Position numbers and translations under genes: made by a program. From Pseudarthrobacter sp. L1SW (GTDB taxonomy: Bacteria; Actinomycetota; Actinomycetes; Actinomycetales; Micrococcaceae), in contig NZ_CP078079.1 in NCBI RefSeq assembly GCF_020809045.1, positions 3,906,001 through 3,970,000 of the forward strand: DNA of 64,000 nt, written 5' to 3'. Positions 44,157 to 53,327 of the stretch are shown here, one piece after another (the stretch's first letter is position 1; the number at the start of each line of letters is the position of its first letter). The notes below the pieces were generated by a model. That model saw nothing but the letters and a program-made list of their open reading frames with translations. It had not been told where the DNA came from and did no database searches.

Positions 44157-44654
44157 ATGAGCGCAGCGTCCACGCCCGCGGAGGGCACCGCCGTCAACAC
44201 CGCAGACCTCTACGACGAACGCGGCGACGAACTGGCATCGTTATCTTTGCAGTTCCAGTCCCTGGGCGGCCGTTCACACTTCAGCGGACGGGCGCGGACC
44301 ATCCGCTGCTTCCAGGACAACGCGCTGGTGAAATCCACCTTGGCCACGCCGGGCAACGGCAGCGTGCTGGTGGTGGACGGCGGCGGCTCGCTGGGAACGG
44401 CCCTGATGGGGGACATGATCGCCGAAAGCGCCGTGGCGAACGGCTGGGCCGGCGTCGTCATCAACGGGGCAATCCGGGACCGGGAAGCGATCGCCCACCT
44501 GGACCTCGGGGTGAAGGCCCTGGGCAGCAATCCGCGCAAGAGCGCCAAGGCCGGCGCCGGCGAAGTTGACGTGGACGTGAAGATCGGCGACGTGACCATC
44601 CGCACCGGCGCCATGATCTGGTGCGATCCGGACGGCATCCTGGTGGAACGGTAG
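44157..44654 (+). CDS. rraA: RraA-family protein
   Basis: The 165-residue product is full length for the RraA family, which forms trimers. In E. coli it inhibits RNase E, and in other bacteria relatives are aldolases or demethylmenaquinone methyltransferase-like in annotation only. Diagnostic segments are 'LVVDGGGSLGTALMGDMIAESAVANGWAGVVINGAIRD' (cores DGGGSLGTALMGD and GWAGVVINGAIRD). As actinobacteria may lack a canonical E. coli-type RNase E, either role is possible. AAGGAGA precedes the ATG. Confidence 0.9.
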   Translation: MSAASTPAEGTAVNTADLYDERGDELASLSLQFQSLGGRSHFSGRARTIRCFQDNALVKSTLATPGNGSVLVVDGGGSLGTALMGDMIAESAVANGWAGVVINGAIRDREAIAHLDLGVKALGSNPRKSAKAGAGEVDVDVKIGDVTIRTGAMIWCDPDGILVER

Positions 44655-44765
44655 CGCTCCCGGAGCGGAGGAGGTTTTTCCGGCCCCGGGGAATAGGACA
44701 CGGCGTAGGATAGTTACTGAAAGCAACTATCAATGCTTGGTCCCCTTCCTTCCCCTGGAGCATCC

Positions 44766-46418
44766 ATGTCCAAAACCCCCGCCGCGCGCGCCGCCGGAGA
44801 AACCCTCACGCAGCGCCAGATTGTCACCGTGATGGTGGGCCTGATGCTGGGCATGTTCCTGGCATCGCTGGACCAGACCATCGTGTCCACGTCCATCTAC
44901 ACCATCGCCAACGACCTGGACGGCCTCTCGCTCCAGGCTTGGGCCACCACCGCCTACCTCATCACCTCCACGGTCAGCACCCCGCTGTACGGCAAGCTGA
45001 GCGACATCTTCGGCCGCCGCCCGCTGTACCTGGCCGCCATCATCATCTTCCTGGCGGGCTCCCTGTACGCGGGCTCGGTCCACTCCATGACCGAACTCGC
45101 CATTGCCCGCGGCGTCCAGGGCCTGGGCGCCGGCGGCCTGCTGGCCCTCGCACTGACCATCATCGGCGACATTGTCTCCCTCAAGGACCGCGCCAAGTAC
45201 CAGGGCTACTTCATGTCGGTGTTCGGCATCTCCTCCGTGCTCGGCCCCGTGGTGGGCGGCGCGTTCGCCGGTTCGGCCAGCATCCTGGGGTTCGACGGCT
45301 GGCGCTGGGTGTTCTTCATCAACCTGCCCATCGGCCTGGCCGCGCTGGCCGTGGTCTTCCTCTTCCTCCACCTGCCCGCCAAGCACATGAAGCAGAAGAT
45401 CGACTACTGGGGCGCCGCGGCCATCACCCTGGCCATCGTGCCGCTGCTGCTGGTGGCGGAACAGGGCCGCACCTGGGGCTGCTCGTCCCTGAACTCCTTC
45501 CTCTGCTACGGCCTGGGCGCCGTGGGCATTGCCTGGTTCCTCCTGGCCGAGAAGCGCGCCGGGGACTATGCGCTGATCCCCCTGCGGCTCTTCCGCAACG
45601 CCACTTTCGGATTGTCCTCGCTGCTCAACTTCATCATCGGCATCGGCATGTTCGGTGCCATCGCCATGCTGCCGATGTACCTGCAGCTGGTGAAGGGCCT
45701 CACCCCCACCGAGGCCGGCCTGATGATGATCACGTTCACCGTGGGCATCCTCACCGGGTCCATCACGGCGGGGCGCACCATCTCCTCTTCAGGCACCTAC
45801 CGGATCTTCCCCATCCTGGGCACGGCAATCCTCACCGCGGCCGCCACGGTCATGGGACTCAGCCTGGGCGTGGACACCGGCCTGTGGGTTCCGGGGGTGA
45901 TCGCGGTGTTCTTCGGGATGGGCCTGGGCTTCTGCATGCAGCCGCTCACCCTGGCCATGCAGGTGTCCGTGCCGCGCCGCGACATGGGGGTGGGCACCTC
46001 CTCCGCCGCGTTCTTCCGCTCCATGGGCGGCGCCGTGGGCACGGCGGTGTTCATCTCCATGCTGTTCAGCCTGGCGGCGAGCCGGATCGCGGACAGCATG
46101 AAGGCCGCGATGGAGAGCCCGGACTACCAGGCCGTCCTGCGGGATCCCTCGGTCGCAGCCGACCCCGCCAACGCCAAGCTGTACGAGTTCTTCCAGAACG
46201 GCGCGTCCAACGAGTCGCTCAATGACACCAGCTGGCTTCACACCGCCAACAGCACGCTGACCCGCCCCATCACCGAGGGCTTCGCCTACGCCATCGACGC
46301 AGTGATGCTCACCGCGGCGGTGCTCACCGGCGTCGCGTTCCTCATCAGCTTCGCCCTGCCCAACAAGAAGCTCACGGACCAGAAAGCCGCCCCACAGGAG
46401 CACGCGGCCGTCCACTAA
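44766..46418 (+). CDS. drug/proton antiporter of the EmrB/QacA MFS family
   Basis: The 550-residue protein has 14 predicted hydrophobic segments. It has the DHA2 family motif 'MFLASLDQTIVSTSIYTIA' (core LDQTIV) in the first segment, 'YGKLSDIFGRRPLYL' (motif A) after the second and 'GVQGLGAGGLLALALTIIGDI' with R/G-rich motif B. These efflux pumps export amphipathic compounds. A stem-loop terminator follows 22 bases after the stop. No dedicated regulator is adjacent, though a TetR gene lies 2 kb away. Confidence 0.9.
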   Translation: MSKTPAARAAGETLTQRQIVTVMVGLMLGMFLASLDQTIVSTSIYTIANDLDGLSLQAWATTAYLITSTVSTPLYGKLSDIFGRRPLYLAAIIIFLAGSLYAGSVHSMTELAIARGVQGLGAGGLLALALTIIGDIVSLKDRAKYQGYFMSVFGISSVLGPVVGGAFAGSASILGFDGWRWVFFINLPIGLAALAVVFLFLHLPAKHMKQKIDYWGAAAITLAIVPLLLVAEQGRTWGCSSLNSFLCYGLGAVGIAWFLLAEKRAGDYALIPLRLFRNATFGLSSLLNFIIGIGMFGAIAMLPMYLQLVKGLTPTEAGLMMITFTVGILTGSITAGRTISSSGTYRIFPILGTAILTAAATVMGLSLGVDTGLWVPGVIAVFFGMGLGFCMQPLTLAMQVSVPRRDMGVGTSSAAFFRSMGGAVGTAVFISMLFSLAASRIADSMKAAMESPDYQAVLRDPSVAADPANAKLYEFFQNGASNESLNDTSWLHTANSTLTRPITEGFAYAIDAVMLTAAVLTGVAFLISFALPNKKLTDQKAAPQEHAAVH

Positions 46419-46440
46419 GGTTGACCCGCACCAAGCAGGG

Positions 46441-46480
46441 GACGACGACGGCGGCGCACCCGCCGTCGTCGTCTTTTGTT
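46441..46480 (+). terminator. intrinsic terminator of the EmrB-like gene
   Basis: GACGACGACGGCGG (46441-46454) pairs perfectly with 46460-46473 around CGCAC, followed by TTTTGTT. This is the clearest rho-independent terminator in the window. Confidence 0.92.
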
Positions 46481-46626
46481 TGCGGACAAGCGGGACCGCC
46501 GCCACGGCTCGACTGGAACGGCGCACCGTGGCATGGAACACTGTGTAACGCGCGTGCGCCGGCCAGGGGCCGGGCAGCCGACGACGTCCGCACCGCATCC
46601 ACCAAAACCCAGACCAAGGGAGAACC

Positions 46627-48066
46627 ATGCCCACTGCACAGGAGCAGACAACCGCCCGGATACCGCAGCGGGTGATCTGGCTGGCGCTCGCAGGGGCGGT
46701 GGGCGGATTCCTGTTCGGCTTCGATTCGTCGGTGGTCAATGGCGCCGTGGATGCCATGAAGGACGAGTTCGCACTGTCCGAGGCCGTGACCGGCTTCGCT
46801 GTGGCCATCGCCCTGCTGGGGTGTGCTGCGGGCGCCTTCCTCGCCGGCAAGGTGGCGGATCACTACGGCCGCATCCCCGCCATGAAACTCGGTGCGCTGC
46901 TCTTCCTGGTCAGCGCCCTGGGCACCGGCTTCGCCTTCGGCGTGTGGGACCTGATCTTCTGGCGCCTGGTGGGCGGGCTCGGAATCGGCCTGGCTTCGGT
47001 GATCGCCCCCGCCTACATCTCGGAGATCTCCCCGCGGCACGTCAGGGGCCGGCTGGCCTCGCTGCAGCAGCTGGCCATCACCACGGGCATCTTCGCCGCA
47101 CTGCTGTCCGATGCGCTCCTGGCCACCAGCGCCGGCGGCGCGGACCAGCCGTACTGGCTGGGGATTGAGGCCTGGCGCTGGATGTTCCTGGCCGCGGCCC
47201 TGCCCGCCGTCGTGTACGGCTGGATCGCCTTCACCCTTCCGGAGTCCCCGCGCTTCCTGGTGTTCCTGGGCAAGGAGGACCAGGCCCGGGCGGTCTTCGA
47301 TTCGATTGCTCCGGCTGAGGACACCGACCGGCACATCCGAGAGATCCAGGACGCCATCGAGGAGGACAAGCTTGCGGGCCAGAAGGGCTCCCTGCGCGGC
47401 AAGGCCTTCGGCCTGCAGGCCGTGGTGTGGGTGGGCATCATCCTGTCCGTTTTGCAGCAGTTCGTGGGCATCAACGTGATTTTCTACTACTCCACCACCC
47501 TGTGGAAAGCAGTGGGCTTCCAGGAAAAGGACTCGCTCACCATCTCCGTTGCCACCGCCGTCACCAACATCCTGGTCACCCTGGTGGCCATCGCGCTGGT
47601 GGACCGCATTGGCCGCCGGCCCATCCTGCTGGCGGGCTCCGTGGGCATGGCGGTTTCCCTGGGTGCCATGGCGCTGGCATTCTCCACCGCCGTGGGCTCC
47701 GGTACGGAGATCTCCCTGCCCGGCGCCTGGGGCCCGGCGGCCCTGGTGGCTGCGAATGTCTTTGTGGTGAGCTTCGGCGCCTCCTGGGGTCCGCTTGTGT
47801 GGGTCCTGCTCGGCGAGATCTTCCCGTCCCGGATCCGCGCCCGTGCCCTGGGCCTGGCCGCGGCCGCGCAGTGGGTGGCGAACTTTGTGATCACGCTCAG
47901 CTTCCCGGTGATGGCTGCCGGTTCGCTGCCGCTGACGTACGCCATGTACGCGCTGTTCGCGGCGGCATCGTTCTTCTTTGTGATGTTCAAGGTGCCCGAG
48001 ACCAACGGGATGTCGCTGGAGCAGGCCGAGACGCTGTTCGTGGCCAAGGGCTCCGCCAGGGCGTAG
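46627..48066 (+). CDS. sugar porter family MFS transporter
   Basis: The 479-residue protein has 12 hydrophobic segments and the sugar porter signatures: 'GGFLFGFDSSVVNGA' in the first segment, 'RHVRGRLASLQQLAIT' after segment 4, 'PESPRFLV' at the central loop, 'QQFVGINVIFYYS' in segment 7 and 'DRIGRRPILL' after segment 8. It most resembles glucose or xylose/arabinose proton symporters. Substrate specificity cannot be read from these motifs. The ATG follows AGGGAGAACC. Confidence 0.92.
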   Translation: MPTAQEQTTARIPQRVIWLALAGAVGGFLFGFDSSVVNGAVDAMKDEFALSEAVTGFAVAIALLGCAAGAFLAGKVADHYGRIPAMKLGALLFLVSALGTGFAFGVWDLIFWRLVGGLGIGLASVIAPAYISEISPRHVRGRLASLQQLAITTGIFAALLSDALLATSAGGADQPYWLGIEAWRWMFLAAALPAVVYGWIAFTLPESPRFLVFLGKEDQARAVFDSIAPAEDTDRHIREIQDAIEEDKLAGQKGSLRGKAFGLQAVVWVGIILSVLQQFVGINVIFYYSTTLWKAVGFQEKDSLTISVATAVTNILVTLVAIALVDRIGRRPILLAGSVGMAVSLGAMALAFSTAVGSGTEISLPGAWGPAALVAANVFVVSFGASWGPLVWVLLGEIFPSRIRARALGLAAAAQWVANFVITLSFPVMAAGSLPLTYAMYALFAAASFFFVMFKVPETNGMSLEQAETLFVAKGSARA

Positions 48067-48073
48067 GGCGCAA

Positions 48074-48595
48074 CTACAGCGCGAGCTTCATACCTTCGTG
48101 GGAGGCCTCAAAGCCCAGGCGCCCATAAAAGCGGTGCGCCGCCGTGCGGGTCTTATGTGTGGTCAGCTGCATCAGCGCACAGCCGCGGCGCCGCGACTCA
48201 TCAATGGCCCAGCGCACCATCACCTTGCCGATGCCCTGGCCGCGCAGGCTGTCCGCCACGCGGACGCCCTCAATCTGCGAGCGCCAGGCGCCCTGGCGCG
48301 AAATGCCCGGGAGGAAGCTGAGCTGGAACGTGGCAACAACGGGACCTGCTGCTCCCCCGGCCGATATCGGTTCTCCCACGATGAGCAGGTGGGAGGGGTC
48401 GGCGTCGATCGCTTCGAAGGCGCGCTCGTAAGGTCCCATGTCTTCGGTGCGTTCCCGTCCTGCGCCCATGGAGTCATCGGCAAGCAGCTGCACGATGGCC
48501 GGCAGGTCAGCGGCCGTGGCGTGGCGGAGGCGGAAGGTCCCGCCGTCGACGTCGACAGCCAGGAGGGAGGGCAGGGTGTCCGCGTTATTACTCAC
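48074..48595 (-). CDS. GNAT-family N-acetyltransferase
   Basis: The 173-residue product has the GNAT acetyl-CoA-binding motif 'ADSLRGQGIGKVMVRWAI' and a typical C-terminus 'AAHRFYGRLGFEASHEG'. I chose the GTG at 48595 (MSNNADTLPS) because it gives the usual length; the frame continues upstream to an ATG at 48685 that would lie across the terminator hairpin region and is unlikely. The substrate is unknown. It converges with the sugar porter gene seven bases apart. Confidence 0.85.
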   Translation of the reverse strand: MSNNADTLPSLLAVDVDGGTFRLRHATAADLPAIVQLLADDSMGAGRERTEDMGPYERAFEAIDADPSHLLIVGEPISAGGAAGPVVATFQLSFLPGISRQGAWRSQIEGVRVADSLRGQGIGKVMVRWAIDESRRRGCALMQLTTHKTRTAAHRFYGRLGFEASHEGMKLAL

Positions 48596-48672
48596 CCCAA
48601 CAGCATTCCACGAACCGTCCCTTGTCCTCGCGGTAGGGTTCTGCCCTTCTCCCGCTGGGGCGCAACAAAAGG

Positions 48673-48706
48673 ACGACGCCGGCACTCTAATGAGTGCCGG
48701 CGTCGT
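48673..48706 (-). terminator. intrinsic terminator, probably of the mannitol operon
   Basis: ACGACGCCGGCACT (48673-48686) pairs perfectly with 48693-48706 around a six-base loop. On the minus strand it is followed by CCTTTTGTTG. Removing the IS30 between 48763 and 50007 would put it about 100 bases after the mtlD stop. Confidence 0.85.
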
Positions 48707-48709
48707 GAT

Positions 48710-48756
48710 TGCAGGAGGGTTGCGTCAAATGCCGCATGATCTGCAGGAGGGTTGCG
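48710..48756. repeat. two 15-bp direct repeats, 32-bp period
   Basis: TGCAGGAGGGTTGCG occurs at 48710-48724 and again at 48742-48756. The 17-base spacer has the palindromic core TGCCGCAT. It directly precedes the IS30 left end. Confidence 0.7.
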
Positions 48757-48762
48757 GGCGGA

Positions 48763-50007
48763 TTCAAGTGGTCGTTGCAACACGTCCTATGCTGCTGATT
48801 CTTCCAGTATTTGCTGGAGGGCTTGTGCGGGTGTTTTCCAGCCGAGGGTTTTGCGTAGGCGTCCGTTGAGTCCTGCGGCAGCGTAGTCGAGGTCTGCGCG
48901 GGTGACGGTGGTGAGGTCCATGCCTTTGGGGAAGTACTGTCGCAGGAGTCCGTTGGTGTTCTCGTTCGTGCCGCGTTGCCAGGGTGAGTGAGGATCGCAG
49001 AAGTAGACCTCGGCGCCGGTGGCAATCCTGACGCGTTCGTGAATGCCGACCATCTCAGCGCCTTGGTCCCAGGTCAGGGACCGGCGCAGCTGGGCCGGCA
49101 GGGTCGGAAGGGTTGCCTCGATGGCGGCCAGCACCTGCTCGCCGGTATGTCCGTTAGGCAGGTGCAGGAGCATCACGAAACGGCTGCTGCGTTCCACGAG
49201 GGTTCCGATCGCCCCGGCGCCAGGGGTACCGATGATCAGATCGCCCTCCCAGTGCCCGGGCACTGCCCGGTCATCGGCTTCCGCGGGGCGTTCACTGATC
49301 AGCAACTCTTTCGGGACCCGGGGCCTTCGCATGCCCGCGCGCCGGTTTGGCTGCCGCACGGCCCGGCCGGTGCGCAGAGCAGCGGCGAGCTCGGCTCTCA
49401 GCCCGCCGCGGCCCTGGATGTAGATGCACTGATAGATAGTCTCCGGGCTGATGCGCATGCTTTCATCATCGGGGAAATCAATCCGTAACCGGGCGCTGAT
49501 CTGCTCCGGGGACAACCGTTCCCGCGCCGTCAGCATTCCGGCGACGTAAAGCGCCAGGGCCTCGTTGAAAGCCAGCTTCCGTGCCTTAGGCCTGCGCGCC
49601 AGCTTCTGCGCACGGTTCTGCGCCGAGGACGCCAGGTACGGACGGTTGCCCCCGTTCCGGATGTTCCTGCCCAGCTCCCTGCTGACAGTGGACGGGTTCC
49701 GGCCCAAACGCCGGCCGATCTCCCGCACGCCGCACCCGGCCGCCCGCCACACAGCGATCAACTCGCGCTCATCGAAGGACAGGAACCGCCCGCACGGGGG
49801 CTTCTTCGCAGGATCCACCCCACCATGCTGACGGACGATCAACCTGGCCGCAGACAGGGACATACCGGCCACCGCCGCCGCCACCTCATCAGATGCCCCA
49901 GAAGACCGCGCCTCCCAGAAAACCCGCACCACCGACTGCAACAGCTCAGGCCGACCAAAACCCACAACAACACCCCAATCACTCAGGTGTTGCAACGACC
50001 CCTTGAA
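48763..50007 (-). mobile_element. complete IS30-family insertion sequence
   Basis: The element is about 1,245 bp. Terminal inverted repeats of 21 bp lie at 48763-48783 and 49987-50007 and differ at one base (TTCAAG[T/G]GGTCG... ending TTGCAACAC). They flank a single full-length transposase gene. The exact outer boundary could shift by a base, and I see no clear target-site duplication. The ends are intact, so it may be mobile. Confidence 0.9.
48787..49995 (-). CDS. IS30-family transposase
   Basis: The 402-residue transposase has an N-terminal HTH ('FLSFDERELIAVWRAAGCGVREIGRRLGRNPSTVSREL', core IGRRLGRNPSTVSREL). The C-terminal DDE nuclease carries 'GHWEGDLIIG' (first Asp), 'LTWDQGAEM' (second Asp) and 'SPWQRGTNENTNGLLR' (Glu). 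The spacing and the ENTNGLLRQYFPKG ending are diagnostic of IS30. The reading frame is intact. Its first residues overlap the right terminal repeat. Confidence 0.95.
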   Translation of the reverse strand: MQHLSDWGVVVGFGRPELLQSVVRVFWEARSSGASDEVAAAVAGMSLSAARLIVRQHGGVDPAKKPPCGRFLSFDERELIAVWRAAGCGVREIGRRLGRNPSTVSRELGRNIRNGGNRPYLASSAQNRAQKLARRPKARKLAFNEALALYVAGMLTARERLSPEQISARLRIDFPDDESMRISPETIYQCIYIQGRGGLRAELAAALRTGRAVRQPNRRAGMRRPRVPKELLISERPAEADDRAVPGHWEGDLIIGTPGAGAIGTLVERSSRFVMLLHLPNGHTGEQVLAAIEATLPTLPAQLRRSLTWDQGAEMVGIHERVRIATGAEVYFCDPHSPWQRGTNENTNGLLRQYFPKGMDLTTVTRADLDYAAAGLNGRLRKTLGWKTPAQALQQILEESAA

Positions 50008-50015
50008 CCTGCCGC

Positions 50016-50045
50016 GGAAAAAGCCGCATCAAGTGAGAGAGGGTC
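50016..50045 (+). repeat. dispersed intergenic repeat, copy 1
   Basis: GGAAAAAGCCGCATCAAGTG followed by AGAGAGGGTC matches copy 2 at 60945-60974 at 25 of 30 positions. It lies immediately beyond the IS30 right end and before the mtlD stop. Confidence 0.65.
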
Positions 50046-50055
50046 CCTCCCGGCC

Positions 50056-51219
50056 TCAGGCGGGGGTGCGCGCCACCTCGCCCTGCCGCTCCTCCACCAA
50101 GGTGGAGACGGCGTTGAACAGCGGATGGTCCGGTTCCAGGCCGGTGATGCGCGCGGTGGCGTCCGCCGGGCTGGAGGACGCCAGGATTCCGGCCAGTTCC
50201 GTCGCTTCGGCGTCGGCGGGATCGTTGAAGCGCAGCGCCGCCGCGATGGCGCCCAGGAGCGCCTCCGGCACAACGCCCCGCTCCGCGAGTTCCGCGGCGG
50301 GGCCGATGAACCGCTCGTGCCTGCCCAGCTTCCGCAATGGGGCACGGCCCACGCGGTGGACCGTGTCCGGCAGATACGGGTTGGAGAACCGGACCAGGAT
50401 TTTCTGGACGTAGGCTTCCTGCTCGTCATTGTTGAAGCCGTGCTTGCTCACCAGGAGCTGCTTGGTTTCCTCCAGCACCGCCCGGACATCCTCGGCCACG
50501 TCCTGGTCCGCCATGGCGTCGGAGATCTTCTCCAGGCCTGCCTCGAACCCGAAGTAGGCGGCCGAGGCATGCCCGGTATTGACGGTGAAGAGCTTCCGCT
50601 CGATGTACGGTGACAGGTCATCCACGAAGGTGGCCCCCGGAATCACCGGGGCGGAATCACCGAATGCGGTGCGGTCGATGACCCATTCGTAGAAGGTCTC
50701 CACCGTGACGTCCAGGCCCTGCCCGGGCTCCTGGTTGGGCACGATCCGGTCCACGGCGGTGTTGGCGAACACAACTTTCCGGTCCAGCGCCCCGGCGGCG
50801 GCCCCCGGCTGCGAGGCCACCTCCTTGGCCAGAATGTCCGTGGCATTGATCGCGTTTTCGCACGCCATCACCTGCAGGGGCGCCCGGACGGGCTCCCTCG
50901 CAACGATGCCCTTCGCGATCACCGGCGCCACGAACTTCAGGATGTGCGGTCCCACCGCCGTGGTGACGATGTCCGCCGTCGCGATTTCCGCGATGAGCTC
51001 CGCTTCCTGCGTGGTGGAGTTCAGCGCCCGGAAGTTGTTGACCGTGCGCACCGCAGGGTTCTCCCCCACCTCGTGCACCGCGTAGCTGTCCGCTGCGGCG
51101 AGCTGGTTGATGAGCTCCTCCGCAACGTCCGCGAACACCACTTCATAGCCGGCGTCGTGCAGGAGCAGCCCAACAAAGCCGCGGCCGATGTTTCCAGCCC
51201 CGAAATGTACAGCCTTCAC
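50056..51219 (-). CDS. mtlD: mannitol-1-phosphate 5-dehydrogenase
   Basis: MtlD oxidises mannitol-1-phosphate to fructose-6-phosphate with NAD+. The 387-residue product is full length (E. coli 382). Diagnostic segments are the N-terminal nucleotide motif 'FGAGNIGRGFVG' and the central 'VVFANTAVDRIVP' and 'KLFTVNTGHASAAYFG' (core VNTGHA..AYFG). The GTG start overlaps the mtlA stop by one base, so translation is coupled. It is the last gene of a TetR-mtlA-mtlD operon. IS30 lies 49 bases downstream. Confidence 0.94.
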   Translation of the reverse strand: MKAVHFGAGNIGRGFVGLLLHDAGYEVVFADVAEELINQLAAADSYAVHEVGENPAVRTVNNFRALNSTTQEAELIAEIATADIVTTAVGPHILKFVAPVIAKGIVAREPVRAPLQVMACENAINATDILAKEVASQPGAAAGALDRKVVFANTAVDRIVPNQEPGQGLDVTVETFYEWVIDRTAFGDSAPVIPGATFVDDLSPYIERKLFTVNTGHASAAYFGFEAGLEKISDAMADQDVAEDVRAVLEETKQLLVSKHGFNNDEQEAYVQKILVRFSNPYLPDTVHRVGRAPLRKLGRHERFIGPAAELAERGVVPEALLGAIAAALRFNDPADAEATELAGILASSSPADATARITGLEPDHPLFNAVSTLVEERQGEVARTPA

Positions 51220-53252
51220 TATGCGTTGACCTTTCCGAAGAGCTCCAGGACTTCGTCCACGGAGGTGGCAGCCTCAAGCCGGGCAACCTGCTCCTTGTTG
51301 GTGAAGACCTTCGCGATGGAGGACAGGATGTGCAGGTGTTCGTTGTTCACGCCTGCGACGCCGACGACGAACTTGACCTGCTTGCCGTTCCAGTCGATGC
51401 CCTCCGGGTAGCGGATCACGGAAACCGCAGACTTCCGGATATGGTCCTTCGCTGCGTTGGTGCCGTGCGGGATGGCCAGGAAGCTGCCCATGTACGTGGA
51501 GACGGACTGCTCCCGCTCGTGCATGGCCGCGATGTAGCCCTCGTCCACGGCGCCGCGGTCCAGCAGGAGCCGGCCGGCTTCGTCGATGGCGGCGTCACGC
51601 GTGGTTGCCGATCCGTCCAGCACCACGCTCTCGCGGGCAAGGATCTCATGCGTGCCTGCGCCGGCTGCCGCACCGCCAGTTGCGGCGGCCGCGGGGGCGG
51701 CCGCCGGGGCCGCATCCATCGGAGCTTCGGCTGCTTGGGCGCCGCCTGCCTGGCCGCCCTCAGTATTGCTCTCCCGGACCAGTTCCACGATCTCGTCGTA
51801 GCGCGGGCTGCTCATGAAGTTGTCAACGGAGTAGTGGACGGCACTGGACGTGGCCGGCTTTGCGCGTTCGGTCAGGTCCTGGTGGGTGATCACCACGTCG
51901 TAGTCGTCGCGAAGGTTGGCGATGGCCGCGTTGGTGACCTTGACGTCCGGGAACCCGGCCGCCTTGATCTTGTTCCGCAGCACCGAGGCGCCCATGGCAC
52001 TGGAGCCCATGCCGGCGTCGCACGCGAACACGATGTTGCGCACCGGCCCGGCAAGGACGGCCACACCGCCCGTGCCGGCAGCAGCACCGGCACCGGTGAG
52101 GGTGGAGGCCACCGAGCTCTTCTTGCCCTTCATCTGCTCCATCTTCGAGGTGGCGTCGTTGAGGTCCACTTCATCGCTGTGCTTGGTGGTCTTCATGATG
52201 ATGGAAGCCACCACGAAGGAGGCCGCGGTGGCCAGCAGGACCGCAAGAATCACGCCGAGGTAGCTGTCGCGGGACGTCTGGGCAAGCACGGCAAAAATGG
52301 AACCGGGGGCTGCCGGTGCCACCAGGCCCGAACCCGTGATGGCAAGGGTGGCGATGCCCGTCATGCCGCCGGCGATGGCTGCAAGGATCAGCAGCGGACG
52401 CATCAGGACGTACGGGAAGTAGATCTCGTGGATGCCGCCCAGGAAGTGGATGATGGCGGCACCGGGGGCAGACGCCTTGGCGGCACCACGGCCAAAGAAC
52501 ATGTAGGCGAGCAGGATGCCCAGGCCGGGGCCGGGGTTGGCCTCAAGCAGGAACAGGATGGACTTGCCCTGCTCCAGCGACTGCTGGACGCCCAGCGGGG
52601 TGAGCACGCCGTGGTTGATGGCGTTGTTGAGGAACAGCACCTTGGCAGGCTCGATGAAGATGCTGGTCAGCGGCAGCAGGCCGTTGTCCACCAGGAACTG
52701 GACCACCCTGCCGGCGCCCTCACTGAAGGCCGTAACTACCGGGGCGATGCCGTAGAAGCCCAGCATGGCCAACAGGGCACCCCAAATGCCGGCGGAAAAG
52801 TTGTTGACCAGCATCTCAAAGCCGGGACGGATCTTGCCGTCCCAAATCGAGTCGATCTTCTTCATGGTCCAGCCGCCCAGCGGGCCCATGATCATGGCGC
52901 CGATGAACATGGGAATGCCGGCGCCCACAATCACGCCCATGGTGCCGATGGCGCCCACCACGCCGCCGCGGACGTCGTAGACCATCCGGCCGCCGGTGTA
53001 GGCGATCAGGAGGGGCAGCAGGTAGGTGATCATCGGCCCGACGAGGCCGGTGTTCGGCTTTCCACCTGTCTCGCCAAAACCGCCCAGCTGGGGCACGGGC
53101 AGCCAGCCCTTCTCAATGAAGAGTGCGGTGATGAGGCCCCAGGCAATAAACGCGCCGATGTTGGGCATGATCATTCCGGACAGGAAGGTCCCGAACTTTT
53201 GGACGTGCACGCGCGCGCTGGTGCGGGGTTTTGCAACTGTCTCTGTTGCCAT
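51219..53252 (-). CDS. mtlA: PTS mannitol-specific enzyme IICBA
   Basis: MtlA imports and phosphorylates mannitol using phosphate passed from PEP through enzyme I and HPr. The 677-residue protein has an N-terminal IIC domain (residues 1-355, about eight hydrophobic segments, 'GGIHEIYFPYVL' at 272-283). The IIB domain has the phosphocysteine Cys411 in 'VFACDAGMGSS'. An Ala/Gly/Pro linker (about 500-532) leads to the IIA domain with the phosphohistidine His596 in 'AIPHGTNAAKDH'. All phosphotransfer residues are present. The ATG at 53252 has AGGAAAT upstream. No HPr gene lies in the window. Confidence 0.95.
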   Translation of the reverse strand: MATETVAKPRTSARVHVQKFGTFLSGMIMPNIGAFIAWGLITALFIEKGWLPVPQLGGFGETGGKPNTGLVGPMITYLLPLLIAYTGGRMVYDVRGGVVGAIGTMGVIVGAGIPMFIGAMIMGPLGGWTMKKIDSIWDGKIRPGFEMLVNNFSAGIWGALLAMLGFYGIAPVVTAFSEGAGRVVQFLVDNGLLPLTSIFIEPAKVLFLNNAINHGVLTPLGVQQSLEQGKSILFLLEANPGPGLGILLAYMFFGRGAAKASAPGAAIIHFLGGIHEIYFPYVLMRPLLILAAIAGGMTGIATLAITGSGLVAPAAPGSIFAVLAQTSRDSYLGVILAVLLATAASFVVASIIMKTTKHSDEVDLNDATSKMEQMKGKKSSVASTLTGAGAAAGTGGVAVLAGPVRNIVFACDAGMGSSAMGASVLRNKIKAAGFPDVKVTNAAIANLRDDYDVVITHQDLTERAKPATSSAVHYSVDNFMSSPRYDEIVELVRESNTEGGQAGGAQAAEAPMDAAPAAAPAAAATGGAAAGAGTHEILARESVVLDGSATTRDAAIDEAGRLLLDRGAVDEGYIAAMHEREQSVSTYMGSFLAIPHGTNAAKDHIRKSAVSVIRYPEGIDWNGKQVKFVVGVAGVNNEHLHILSSIAKVFTNKEQVARLEAATSVDEVLELFGKVNA

Positions 53253-53327
53253 GTGATTTCCTAACCGTCATTCCTGCTGCTTCGCAGGATGGTCTGTTAC
53301 TTACGACGACGTGGTGCTGGCCTGGAT

